Notes under the pieces: model-generated
The model's database searches: none
Seen by the model: only the letters and a program-made list of their open reading frames with translations
Told to the model about the DNA's origin: nothing
Shown here: positions 35,646-46,468 of the stretch, in pieces
Numbering within the stretch: position 1 is the stretch's first letter
Layout of the letters: each line of letters starts with the position of its first letter
NCBI GenBank assembly: GCA_964017185.1
Contig: OZ024874.1
Span: 55,469,356-55,533,355 of the forward strand
DNA: 64,000 bases
DNA from: Rugalucina vietnamica
Lineage: Eukaryota > Mollusca > Bivalvia > Lucinida > Lucinidae
Direction: 5' to 3'
Program-made: the position numbers and the translations under genes

Positions 35646-36590
35646 AGGGATTATCTTTGTTTTTTTCTTATTTTTTCGACCGCTAAAAAGGGATCCCCGC
35701 TGATCGCGGTTAACCAGCCAGGGGGTTTGAAGCAGGCAATTGTTTAGGGCACCTTTTCTAGCCCCTTCCCCATGCTACGGGGGTGAGCAGTGCGGTCCTA
35801 AATAGGTCTGCTCAGTCGCTCAGCCGACTGCCGAATTTCGCTTACTGCTTCTCCTCACGGAAAACGACCATATAGAACTGAGCCGCCTGCGTGCAGGTCT
35901 GCAACTACAGCTCCCAGTGTGTCCTACACCTGCTGCTTCGCCGCTCGCCCATCGCCACAGGACTTTTGTAGGTATGTGGGTGCATGTGTGATGAAATTGT
36001 TGTGTATGCAAGTGCTTGTGTGTTGAGAAATAAGATGACGTGCGCTATGAAATTGGATTATAGTGAGGAAGAGGTGCGCAGCGTCAACCTCACTCACTCG
36101 TCCTCACCCAACTGTGCCCAGAGGCAAGACACAGGTCAAGACGTCTGGAGTTAGGTTTGGATGCAGTGGATGACCGTAACATCTATAGTGCCTTATCACG
36201 CTCTGCATGTTCCACAACATGTTGCTGTATCGCTTTCCGAACCGTTGAATCTGATGATTTCTTCCGCTCCGTCTACCGAAACAGTCTTTGCATATCTGGA
36301 CCAGGCATATCCAGACACACAGGTTTTATTTTGGAATTACCTTTTCCTAGATGAATTGCTGGCCACAGCTGAAGGGCTCCATCTACCCTTTCATAGGTTT
36401 TGTTTAGAGACCTGTAAACTCCTAGGAGGACTGTCAACCAAAACTAATGAGTTCCCCCTGCCCAGCTAGGTTTTTGTGTAGAGAACTAGCAAACTCCTAG
36501 ATGGGTTGCCGTCCAAGGCTAACGAGCCCCATCTGCACCGCATGGCAACAGGTAGTACTGATTACATGTTACAGTAGCAGATAATCTGAC
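35646..36590 (-). other. LINE 5' leader
   Basis: GC-richer than its surroundings, with CCCGCTGATCGCGGTTAACC close upstream of the ORF. No second ORF (gag-like ORF1) is visible, so the element seems single-ORF. Confidence 0.6.
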
Positions 36591-37439
36591 CTGTGTACAA
36601 TACCCTGAACAGCCAATAGGCTACTCTGATTGACTAGAAGAAAAGTTGTTTGCAAATAAATTTGTATTCTGTATTCTATAAATCTCAGCAGCATATTCCG
36701 GATTACAGGTATTACAGGTACAGGAAGCTATCATGCACCATGTATTGTATATGATCAGACATATTTATTTAAATATGCATGAAGTGCATGCATGTATCTC
36801 TCTGCAAAGGAGTATTTACAAATGATACACTTAAGAGTATCTGACAATAATAATCGGTTATTACAAAACACATTGCCACTGACCATAAGCAGACAGTAGG
36901 AGATACGTGCAGACATTGAATATGTACAACAATATCACACGGGTGGAACTGTGAGGAAAGATGGAAAAAGCTAAGCGTTTCAAGAAGTAAAATCTGTCTG
37001 ACACTAAGAGGCGTATTATTACTCTAGGAACTAGATGTTTCGTATTGTACATGTATGTCAGAAAAGCCAATGAAAAGTACCTCTTGCATGTATTTTGCCG
37101 CAATAGGCATGTCCACCATGTTTTAAATGTTTTAATCTTGATAATATTTAAGGGTGGTAGACACCCTAGCCCATTGAGCAACTACATACATCTGCTTGGA
37201 ATAAATTGTGTTGCAAACACATGTTCTGTTCTATATTCTCTAGTTTTCCGTATGGTTTTAACTTTGGGGATCACGTCTTTCCATTTACTCATATACATAA
37301 AGGTTAGAGTAAAATGTAAAAGGGGCACATAAAGTGACCTAGATTTTAATGCCTGGTCTCTTTTCTTAACTTTTCTCACTCACCAAGAAACTTTCCATCC
37401 AAATATCTCGGTGTCTATTCTGTTTTCATTCTGTTTTCA

Positions 37440-38059
37440 TTATGACTGTTGAAGTGATAAATGAATGTCACCGAGTTTTGATGTTATTTCTTTAACACGC
37501 TTAACATTACTAGAACCCATATAGATACGTTCTTGTCTCAACAGTTCGGACTGCAGGAGCTCTTTTGTTAGTTTTACCCTCTCACTGTCTCCCATCTTAC
37601 TATATATATCTACTAATACCTCCAGTACCTCAGATATAAATGTATTAGTAGGCATAGCCCTATTGGTTGCCTCTGATAAAGCTATCACCTTCTTTGCAAG
37701 TTTTTCCGCAAATATGTGGTTACCCATTTTCTGCTGCGCTTTTGCAAGATGCATCATTGATTCAACATGGGCTACTCCGTTTGCACATATTTCTTTTCTC
37801 ATTGCAGCTGCTTTTTCAAACATTGCAGATGCCTCTTTATACTTTCCTTGGGACATCAATACTTTGCCGCACGTGTCGTATGTAACACTAACGGCACCTT
37901 TGTGTGGACTTTCTTCTTCGTTTAATTTTTCTATTGCTTGCTCCAACAGAGATGTTGCTTGAGAATAAAGCTTCATGCTGCGGTAGATGTTGGCAATGTT
38001 GCTCATGGAATAAACAAGTGACCAAGTGGGTGTGGAAGATTTCTTTTTAATTTCCAATC
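37440..38059 (-). CDS. Copy B alternative last exon 10a
   Basis: Intact, 620 nt, acceptor ctgttttcag, first bases GA. Very similar to A and C 10a (SSTPTWSLVYSMSNIANIYR; LLQSELLRQERIYMGSSNVK). Ends LSLQQS and TAA. Confidence 0.87.
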
Positions 38060-38331
38060 CTGAAAACAGACGGCAAGTTTAGAGATGTCATATATTTTTG
38101 TCTGCATACTAATGGTAAACTGGCAAGCCTGTCAAGATTCGGGTGACGATGGTTTCCAGCTTATACTAATGGCTGTTGTTCAACATAGAAAAGTGATTAA
38201 GCAGCGTGTATGTACTAGCATGATAACAGAAAGAAGACATGCAAACTGCTTCACAAACAGAACTGAGAAAGTACTAAAGCATAAGTAGTAAAAAGCTGAT
38301 TTATTAATATGAAAATTTACAAACTGTTCAC

Positions 38332-38493
38332 CTTCAGTGTAATATTTCAAAGCTTGCTCATGGTCTCCCATCAAATCGAACATAAGGCCAATATTATTCT
38401 TGGTGGCTCTGACTCCATGGTGATCTTTACCCTGTGTAAGCTCTCGTCGTCTAAGGCTTTCAAAGAAGTATCGCTTTGCTTCATCAAAGTTGC
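38332..38493 (-). CDS. Copy B exon 9: TPR segment, splice hub for 10a/10b
   Basis: 162 nt, phase 1 to 1. Reads NFDEAKRYFFESLRRRELTQ, then KNNIGLMFDLMGDHEQALKY, a canonical TPR. It leaves one G before gtgaac, which can join either last exon. Confidence 0.85.
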
Positions 38494-38582
38494 CTGTAAT
38501 CATATCCCTAACAATGTTAAATGTTATGTTCACTGAAGAAGTTATATGTCTGGGATAGTATCTGGCCGTGATTTAAGCATGG

Positions 38583-38690
38583 AAAGGTACAAGTAGGCAA
38601 TGATCAGGAAAAGGCGCAATCAAAAAGAAATTCTCACTCCAAAAACCGAGGCGGGAAAAAACCAAATTGACAGTTAGGTACTTATACTTA
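38583..38690 (-). mobile_element. Solo 3' end of retroelement family R in copy B intron 8
   Basis: AAGGTACAAGTAGGCAATGA to CAGTTAGGTACTTATAC; absent from A and C introns. Confidence 0.8.
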
Positions 38691-38904
38691 GAGAACATGC
38701 TTTATCATGTATTTCAAATATGAGCATTACAAGATTCGGTATACAGTATAAATATGCTTATAATGGTTGCAATATTAGAGATGAAAGATTAACTAGTGCT
38801 CAAATACCAGTTTCACAATAAATTTCTTCATGACTCGAGAAATTTAGAAAGTAAGTATTAGTGTAAATGATACAGCGCAAGAGTGAACAAAAAGGTATGC
38901 TTAC

Positions 38905-39008
38905 CCATAGCATTATGCACGATTCCCAACGAATTAAATGTCTGGAATGCCAGCGGAGTGCGATCAGTCTTCAAGTGTAAGTGAATGTCAAAGGCCTCTT
39001 TCAAATAC
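38905..39008 (-). CDS. Copy B exon 8: TPR segment
   Basis: 104 nt, phase 2 to 1. Reads YLKEAFDIHLHLKTDRTPLA then FQTFNSLGIVHNAMG, a kinesin-light-chain-like TPR helix pair. The same length in all three copies. Confidence 0.83.
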
Positions 39009-39097
39009 CTGTGGATAGATTCGGTGATTAAAACAGTTGGGCATAGCTCAAAGTATGTTTGCTTACCTGTAATTTTTGAAGGGATGATAATGGGAAT

Positions 39098-40290
39098 TTT
39101 GATAAGGTACAAGTAGGCAATGATCAGGATATGGCACAATCAGAAAGAAATTCCCACTCCATATACCGAGGGTGGGAAAAACAAAAATGACACTTAGGTA
39201 CCTATACCAGGAAAACATATAGTAAGCCGAGTGAGCAGCTATTCCCCAATAGGCGGCCACTCAGTTACCTGAACTGAACTAAAATATGAAAACGTACATA
39301 AGGCTCAAACAGCACAAAAATTCGACTCTAAAACACATAACAATTAGAACCACAACAGAAGTATCGCCTTGGAACGATCAGTAATATAAAATTACTGGGG
39401 GGGGGCTTAAACCGGTTTTACAGGGCCCTAACCTCACCCTCATCTTCTGCAGTGGTTCACAACATTTAGTTAGTTGTTCGGTCCTCGTGGTAAAGCTCTA
39501 ACTTGTCAATGAATTATCAAGGACAAACGAATAAATCATGATAATCACACTGACGAATCAAAAGCGAGGACTCAACAGATTCAGTAAGCTGTCTGACGAT
39601 GGAGATCCCTTGGCGCCGAATAACTTACTGAAACCCGGAGCAAAAGAAAAACACCAGTTGAACCCCGGTGGGCCAAGCAACAGTCGAGAAGCTCCGGCCC
39701 CAACCAACTAAAATGAATAGCTTTATGTCGGGGCCATCATAGTCTGACGCCCGACCCACCGGCGTGCAATTAAAGAAGGCAGCATATTTATCAACCATGA
39801 TTGGATTAAAAACTAAGCATGCAGACTGTCGCATAACATTCAAGTTATAACCTATTCGTCTGTAACGTAATGATTTTTCTTAACTGAAAAGAAAAGTCAT
39901 TCGTTCCTATAAAGTTCTTAAATTTGTAAACCAAGTCACCATAAAATTCTGGTTCCGAAAGGCCCTCACGTAAAAGCGTCTTAAGCCCAACATTAAATTT
40001 GGAAACCAACACATAGTGTCTGCAATAAAATTTAGTTAATGATGCCGATAGCCCTGCTGGAGAAGTTTGGCTGTTAAACATTTATTTCGCGCGTTGAAGT
40101 CCGCTACATGATTGCAGACTCTAGCAAACCTAGTAAGTTGCGAAATGTATACACCATACGAAGCACGGCTAGGAACGTCACCATCCAAAAACGGAAAATT
40201 TACTACATCAAAATCAAAGTCATCAAAATACTCTATACCAAAATCAAAGTCATCAAAACACTCATTGGGCCCCCGCCCATTTGGGCCTAG
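39098..40290 (-). mobile_element. Retroelement family R copy in copy B intron 7
   Basis: The minus strand shows DDFDFDVVNFPFLDGD, YGVYISQL, GLKTLLREGLSEPEFYGDLV, FNCTPVGRASD and the full 3' part ending GCCTACTTGTACCTTATC. A short in-frame duplication of a DDFDF-like stretch lies at 40200-40260. Interrupted by shifts. Copies A and C lack it. Confidence 0.82.
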
Positions 40291-40649
40291 GAGAAATAGA
40301 TTGGCTGCTTGTGTCTCCAGGCAAAGCTTCGAAGCTGACCGGCCATCTGATTACTGGTTAACCAGTATGAACTTGCCCAGGAAACGTGGTCTAGGCAAAC
40401 CATCCATATATATAAGCCTTATTGGCTTAGTTGGGTGGTTATATTAAAAGAAACACATTTTGAGTGTCATGACACCCTATTGTTGGGTAAAAGTCCCATA
40501 ATGACCATTGCTGTTGCCTTGGACGTAAAGCATCATTTCAAACAAAATCAAAACACTCCTGTTCAATAGTAATTATTATTCGAGAACACATCCTGTATTC
40601 TTGCTTGGGTATTGTATAAAGCCAGTATGCAATGACTTTGTTTTAGAGG

Positions 40650-40885
40650 CGGCCCCCGTGGCCGAGTGGTTAAGGTCGCTGACTTCAGTGCTCTTGATCA
40701 TTCGATCATCTCACCGATGTGGGTTCGCGCCTTGCACGGGACACGAATTCATATGTGAGACAAGCCATGTTCTGCTTGCGGGTGTGTCAGGTGGTTTTTC
40801 CCCGGGTACTCCGGTTTTCGCCCCACCTACCGATTGATTCGTCTCGATATGAGCGAAAAAGCTTGAAAGGGACGTAAAACTGAAT

Positions 40886-40922
<37 letters not shown>
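40650..40922 (+). mobile_element. Recent tRNA-derived SINE with long poly-A tail
   Basis: Head GTGGCCGAGTGGTTAAGG (box A of a Leu/Ser-type tRNA), box B-like GTGGGTTCGCGCC, and a pure A tail of over 30. Flanked by ACTTTGTTTTAGAGG at 40635-40649 and 40923-40937, a 15-bp target duplication. Copies A (near 5814) and C (near 58335) carry the empty site once. Confidence 0.92.
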
Positions 40923-40925
<3 letters not shown>

Positions 40926-41025
40926 TTGTTTTAGAGGGTGAATCAGTTAATATGACCAATCTTCCCTTAAACCCTCTTGCTTTACCATAAAGCCCTGCGC
41001 AAAACATTACTTTGTGCTGACGTAC

Positions 41026-41168
41026 TTTATGCTATCGACATATCTGCCTCTTGTGTAAAGATTATAACCATAACGTTGATAGACTGTTGCCAGTTGAAGT
41101 GTTTTCTCTCCATCTATAAGAAGTTCCAATGCCTTACTGTAGCTCTCTCCCCCTGTTGTAAACTCGCC
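41026..41168 (-). CDS. Copy B exon 7: TPR segment
   Basis: 143 nt, phase 0 to 2. Reads GESYSKALELLIDGEKTLQL then ATVYQRYGYNLYTRGRYVDS, a clear TPR pair. The donor is gtacgt; the apparent reading on to a stop is intron. Confidence 0.83.
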
Positions 41169-41532
41169 CTGAAATAAATTGAAAGGACTAACAGGAAAAA
41201 GAAATGACGACGTTTGTATCATTGTTGAAGGCGTCATAATGTCTGAGAGGACACTTGATATAATGAGAGGAAGAAACGATTATCCTTTATAGAATATCAT
41301 AGAATAACCTCGTATATGGAACTAACCAGTAAACATGCTAATTTTATCCCTTCTGTATTTCTTTAAAGACACATTTTGGGTTGCATAACATCCTTATGAC
41401 TATGAGCATATAACAGATAAGAATCCAAAGGAGATAAAGTGATTTCTCGTTGGCAGATACAAATAAAGATGATATTATGATCAATGAATTAAAAGCCGTG
41501 AAATACACAGCGCGAGAACATAGTATGCCTAC

Positions 41533-41645
41533 CTTTGCGTTTGTGAACATGCTGCCAATTGCAATGTGCACTGTTGCCATATCTCTTGATCTACCATAGT
41601 GGTTAGCTAAGTCCAAACAGCCATCGTAAAATCGCTGACTTTCTT
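41533..41645 (-). CDS. Copy B exon 6: TPR segment
   Basis: 113 nt, phase 1 to 0. Reads ESQRFYDGCLDLANHYGRSR then DMATVHIAIGSMFTNAK, a helical hairpin of TPR type. Too short to stand as an ORF; found by homology between copies and by its splice signals. Confidence 0.8.
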
Positions 41646-41880
41646 CTGTAATACAGTTTAATCAGTGGCAATTATAATTAATAAAATATAAAGGTTTGAT
41701 AGATAGATCTACTAACTGAAAAAAAAAATCATTTTAGATAAACAGGTTTGGAGATTTTTGTATCATTTTCCGATTTAAGTTTGTCTGTATAAAGAAATGG
41801 AAGAAAAAGGGTAACCCTTATTTTTGGGAAATGAAAGGAACACAATCTTATAAATTTTATACCCAAAGAGAAATTTAATA

Positions 41881-42851
41881 CAGTGAACTCGACAATAGAG
41901 AATCATCGACAATGGCGAACCACTCGTAAAGATATTGCAGAATTTCTTGAAACTTAGACAAAATATTATTCATTATATAACTCAGTCATTTACTTTCATC
42001 TATGCCTTCGGGTTTGGTAAAAGAATGGAGTCAAAATTCCACCGGAGAATAAAATAAGGGTTGCTGAAAAGCTTGACCCCTTAACTAAGATGCCTAGTTT
42101 ATTGTTCCACAAAAAGTAACGTTCAGATAAAATATGTTTCATACCTCGTTTCTAAGCATTTGATGATGGCCACTTTTGCATTACTTTAATGCCTAATATC
42201 CCTAGTTATGCAATATAAAAAATTTGACATTGAAGGTATGTATAAGCGGGGAAAGATGTACATGTAAATTCGACAATAGCGAATCATACTTTGTGTGGTG
42301 AAAAGAATGTGCACAAAGTACCGATAATCTGCCTTTTGAAGGCTTGCCCATGAACCATTTGGTTTGGCCAATGGCGTAACTAATATTGGTGCAAGTCGTG
42401 GTTTTACCATCTTGCTTTTAGGCTTACATTGATTCGTTAAAGTAATAAGACATGTTTAAATCGGTAAAATTGAACTTTCCGATATGGCATTTGCTGTTGA
42501 CAGTTAACGTAAAGCACAAAAGCAAATTAACACAATATTATCGAACACCATTTAGTTTCGCATGATGATGGCACCATTTGTGTGCAAAAATACTCTTCTA
42601 AAATGGTTTCTTTTGGGGTATAGGCTATTTGATTCGCCATTGTCGAGTTTGGTTCGCCATTGTCTGATGAAGGAGGTATCATATCAACAAAGTTATCTCC
42701 CATTAAGAAATTGAATGGATTAAAATTGTTATTTTCCTGTAAAGCTGAGATATGTTAGATGTTCTTAGTATCAAATAGAATGACATTCCCATGGTCTTGT
42801 TTAAATAATAGCGTTAGATCTCTTAGTGATTCGCCATTGTCGAGTAAACTG
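41881..42851. mobile_element. Pogo/Tc1-mariner-like nonautonomous element in intron 5 of copy B
   Basis: 971 bp between TA dinucleotides (41879-41880, 42852-42853). Ends CAGTGAACTCGACAAT and, complemented, CAGTTTACTCGACAATGGCG. The motif TTCGCCATTGTC recurs inside. Copies A and C lack it. No transposase recognised. Confidence 0.85.
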
Positions 42852-43053
42852 TACTTTTTGAATGGGAAAAAAGTTAAATGTTACATATTTACGTCATGGA
42901 TTTCTTTAAGCTTGTTAACCTGCTCCTATCAAACAAATATGACTTAATGAATACAAGCTTATACACTGCACTAAGCGCAGTAAATTACACTATCAAATGT
43001 CTCTATTTCGTTATTTAAATTATCAATCTTCGTTAGGCCATCTTCAAACTTAC

Positions 43054-43275
43054 TAGGCATAAATCTTTCAATGAGTTCTGTACAGTCAGCAGCAACTTTA
43101 ATGAAGTATGGATATGTTTCATTTGTAGAATGGTACACCTCTGTTAGAAGCTTCTGGAGGTTTGGTTGTTCTTGACTGAACTGTGACAAAGCCTTGGCAT
43201 ACTCCTCGGTTCCAAGTTGGCTGCACAGTGTTTTCATGACTTTCACAAAAGTTATGCAGTATCGTCTTCTAACCT
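43054..43275 (-). CDS. Copy B exon 5: helical segment leading into TPRs
   Basis: 222 nt, as in copy C; copy A has 226 and is shifted. The donor is the gtaagt inside CCTAGTAAGTT, so the KLEDG-like reading beyond it is intron. Contains SQEQPNLQKLLTEVYH and FIKVAADCTELIERFMP. Confidence 0.82.
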
Positions 43276-43532
43276 CTGAAAACAGTATAATATAGATAAA
43301 AACAGGGTCACCATTAGGGTTTGCTACACATTCGTTTTTATTGTGTCTTTATTCCTTTCATATTTAATGCGATAATGCCAATTTCAACTGCTTCTAACTG
43401 CAAATATATTTCGAAATCCGTGACACTTTGAAAACAGAAAAATGATTACACTGGCTCCCACGATTGACAGAGATTGGTTGAGGCTTTCTCATTTGAATTG
43501 AATACTTGTATTTAAACGATTTGAATTAATGA

Positions 43533-44009
43533 ACAACTGTCTATTCACCATCTTCCAGAAACAGCATTTTTCAAAATCACACTTTTATGAAAGACCTTAA
43601 GAAAAATATTACCATGTCACAATTTTGCATTACATAAGTCTTAAAAAGTGCCACAAAAATTTAAAAAATCGGTTAACAAATAAAAAATTTATGCCAAAAA
43701 AAATAATTTTGAATAGGGCTTTTTTCCATTGTAAAAATGTCAGCAAGGGAAGTAATATTTTTCCCGGAAAATTTCTAAATTGGTTATTTTTCATTTAAAA
43801 TTCACCAAACCAAAACAAAATTGTATTTAATGTATAGCTGAGCGCCAAACCTTTTTTTCCACAGACTTGCTTGATTTTCAATTTGAATGTGTTTGGATTA
43901 CCTCCCTTGCACATGTAAATTGCCTATTCAAAATAGTTTTCTTGTGGTGCCTCAGAAAAGTGAGATTTTGAAAAATGCAGTTTCTGAAAGATGATGTACA
44001 GACAGTACT
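43533..44009. mobile_element. Palindromic MITE in copy B intron 4
   Basis: Left end ACTGTCTATTCACCATCTTC and AGCATTTTTCAAAATCACAC are mirrored near 43960-44007. AT-rich centre. Copies A and C lack it. Confidence 0.75.
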
Positions 44010-44125
44010 ACCTAAACTTGGGCCTTAATTGATATAAAGGACTAAAAAAGTATCAAACAAATCAAAATCAATACAGAAGATCAAGTACCCAATGATCAGG
44101 AAAATGTGGAATCAGAGAGAAATAC

Positions 44126-44278
44126 CTGGCAAGTCTTTGATTGTGTTATAAACATCGAGGCACTCTCTTAAGATGCCCTGTATATCAAACCTCCTCGTGT
44201 TAGCATCGTGTGTGATCATGCTACGAGTTCTGTAGTATACGAGGGATTCTGCCTTGGCAACTGCAACTGTTCTGTGAT
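44126..44278 (-). CDS. Copy B exon 4: linker after winged helix
   Basis: 153 nt in all three copies. Only the acceptor tcgccag keeps the frame; an upstream AG would give stops. Contains RTRSMITHDANTRRFDIQGI, like the conserved arginine-rich helix after the winged helix in NB-ARC/TPR proteins. Confidence 0.8.
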
Positions 44279-45006
44279 CTGGCGACAAAAATGTATGCCT
44301 AAATGTTCAGACAGTGATGGCAGTTATATGCATTTTTTAATTAAAATAAGTTATTAGTAGATATTATTTTCATGCGGGTTGTCGATTACTGAAATTGCTA
44401 AGGAAATGTAGATCAATGAAGCCCATCTTCACCACATTAACCAATAGAATCGTTCCCTTCCGTTATAGTTCTGACTTCGGGTAAAGTTCACTCTGCTCTA
44501 AAGAGTATCTTTGGCAAATGTATCAATGATGGCCAAATGGTATATAAACACGATTATAGAAAGTAGCATTAATGCTACAATATCATTAGATGAGGGTTCA
44601 ATATAGTCGTGAATTACACAAAACTTACAGCTGTATATTTTATGTAAGAACAAAAAGTAATCACGGTAAGTTTATGAAAAAAAAATGTGATGTCAACCAA
44701 AATAAGCTCTAAAAATGATTTCTGATATGATGTTTTGATACCAAATATCTCTAGAAATGATTATATTGTGTATTTAGTCTACCTTAGCGTATAGCGTGAC
44801 TAAAACATATTTCACCAAAATATAAGAGCCAACACAACCTTCATTTTGCCAGGTGTTTACTGTACTGACAAGTATATAAAACTAATTGCAACTGGTTGTA
44901 TGACATTGATACTAAATAATACTCACTCTGTGCACGATTTTCTTAAATTTAAATTGAAAAAAGATAATCTCTGTGAAAAACGCTTTTCAATCAGGTTAAC
45001 GCTTAC

Positions 45007-45114
45007 CTAAGATAGCCCTCGCCTCCTCTGCGTTAAAGGTCCCAGGAATGTAACCAAGAATAGCTAAACGATACTTTTCTGTCAATCGGTTAATAAACTT
45101 CTTGTAAACGTCAC
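45007..45114 (-). CDS. Copy B exon 3: winged-helix-like segment
   Basis: 108 nt (114 in copy A: two codons fewer, in frame). Reads LAILGYIPGTFNAEEARAIL, resembling the winged-helix line that follows NB-ARC in many STAND NTPases. Ends in phase 1 before gtaagc. Confidence 0.8.
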
Positions 45115-45376
45115 CTGTAAAAGTGGTCTTAATAATTATGGATCATGTAAGACTTTTCTTTCTAAAATTCAAACATTCACACATGTTGTCCTTTTCATAT
45201 TTAAAATTTTTCAAGAACCACTGCAAATGCGGAAGGCAATTATTAAAGAAGGCCCTGTAATACAGTCTTGGATTTAAAAAAATAAAATTGGTAAATGCAA
45301 AGTCAGAATCTACTTAGAAACTACTTGGAAATGAGAAATACCAAAATAACTGGCATCAATTGATGTAACAACTTAC

Positions 45377-45520
45377 CCACGCGATCCTCCTCCGGATAGT
45401 TTTCTCTACTTAGTGCATGGAGCCTACATTCTGTGAGGAACTCAACCATTTCTTTAGGCTCGATTTCTCCATCCTCAGCAGTTAACTCTGAACCCACCAT
45501 CAATATTATCAGAGGCAACC
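45377..45520 (-). CDS. Copy B exon 2: GLPL motif and start of winged helix
   Basis: 144 nt, phase 1 to 1. With the last base of exon 1 it spells GLPLIILMVGSEL, the GLPL box that closes the NB-ARC domain in plant NLR and APAF1-type proteins. Donor gtaagt. Confidence 0.85.
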
Positions 45521-45579
45521 CTTCAAAATAACGGGAAGAAAATGAATAAAAGGGCAAATCAAAAAGTAAAAAATAATGC

Positions 45580-45702
<123 letters not shown>

Positions 45703-45813
45703 GGTCATTAGCCATTGTTTAATACTGATGAAATAAAATGTACTGGAAAAAAAGAAAATGGTTAGCAGAGTTAGTGATATAAATGTTTTTATTTACATTT
45801 TTTGTTAACTTAC

Positions 45814-46468
45814 CTTCACATAATCTCACAATCGCTTCTTTATATTCTCCAAAGTCCACGCCGGGAGTAACTTTGTCAAGAAGTTCAGAGGCTTCGTGTG
45901 TGGGCATGGGCTTCAGCTCATGAGCAAAGTAAGCGCTTTGTATTCGTGCAAACATCGCTTTTGTTGTAGACGTGATAAACTGCTTCACGTTCCTCAGAGT
46001 AACAAGGTAGGTCGAAACTAGTTCTAGGAATTCATCTTTTAGGGGACCCTCCATGACATCTTCAGCGTTGTCAAAGAGAATCAGATGCAGTTTATCTGGT
46101 CTGCTGGATAGCGTGTTTTTAATTTGCCATTTTCATTCTTGTTTATATTTATTTTCATTCACGTTCTCAACTGGTTCTATTTCTAGAGAGGCACAAAGGT
46201 TGATATGTAGACTGGCGGAATCTTGCATACTCCTCATGTCAACTATGATCTCTTTAATGTCAGAGAAAGCTTCAAGACTTTCGTCATCAACTTTTTTCCT
46301 GATTTTTTCCTTGAAGAACTGTCTAACCGTCCTTGATTTCCCGATAGCTCGCAAACCGTAGAGACCGATGATGCGTTTGTTCCATGCATTGTTTAGTTTA
46401 TTTAGACACGCTGTTCGACCCACAAATGGGGTTTCTATTCCAAATTCCTCTTCGACTAAAGGATCCAT
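45814..46468 (-). pseudogene. Copy B exon 1: NB-ARC ATPase core with nonsense codon
   Basis: ATG at 46466-46468 in a strong context (GTCATGG). P-loop GLRAIGKS at residues 38-45; TGA at codon 112; Walker B-like LHLILFDNAED at about 127-137; then VKQFITSTT and LDKVTPGVDFGEY. The frame is continuous on both sides of the TGA, so the change is a plain TGG-to-TGA substitution rather than an indel. Confidence 0.87.

Larger units (their letters stand above)
32399..36590 (-). mobile_element. Apparently full-length non-LTR retrotransposon inserted in copy B
   Basis: About 4.19 kb. Copies A (near 2390) and C (near 55775) show the empty site, CTCCACTGTGCAC or similar running straight into ACCCTGAACAGCC. 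In B the element is flanked by CTGTGT at 32393-32398 and 36591-36596, a likely 6-bp target duplication. The 5' part (35646-36590) is GC-richer leader without a recognised ORF. No poly-A tail; the 3' end (minus strand) is GACGAACGACCA. Confidence 0.88.

Noticed and set aside
46133-46135. TGA as selenocysteine or readthrough codon
   Set aside because: Copy A has tryptophan here and no SECIS-like structure was noticed; a simple nonsense change is sufficient.
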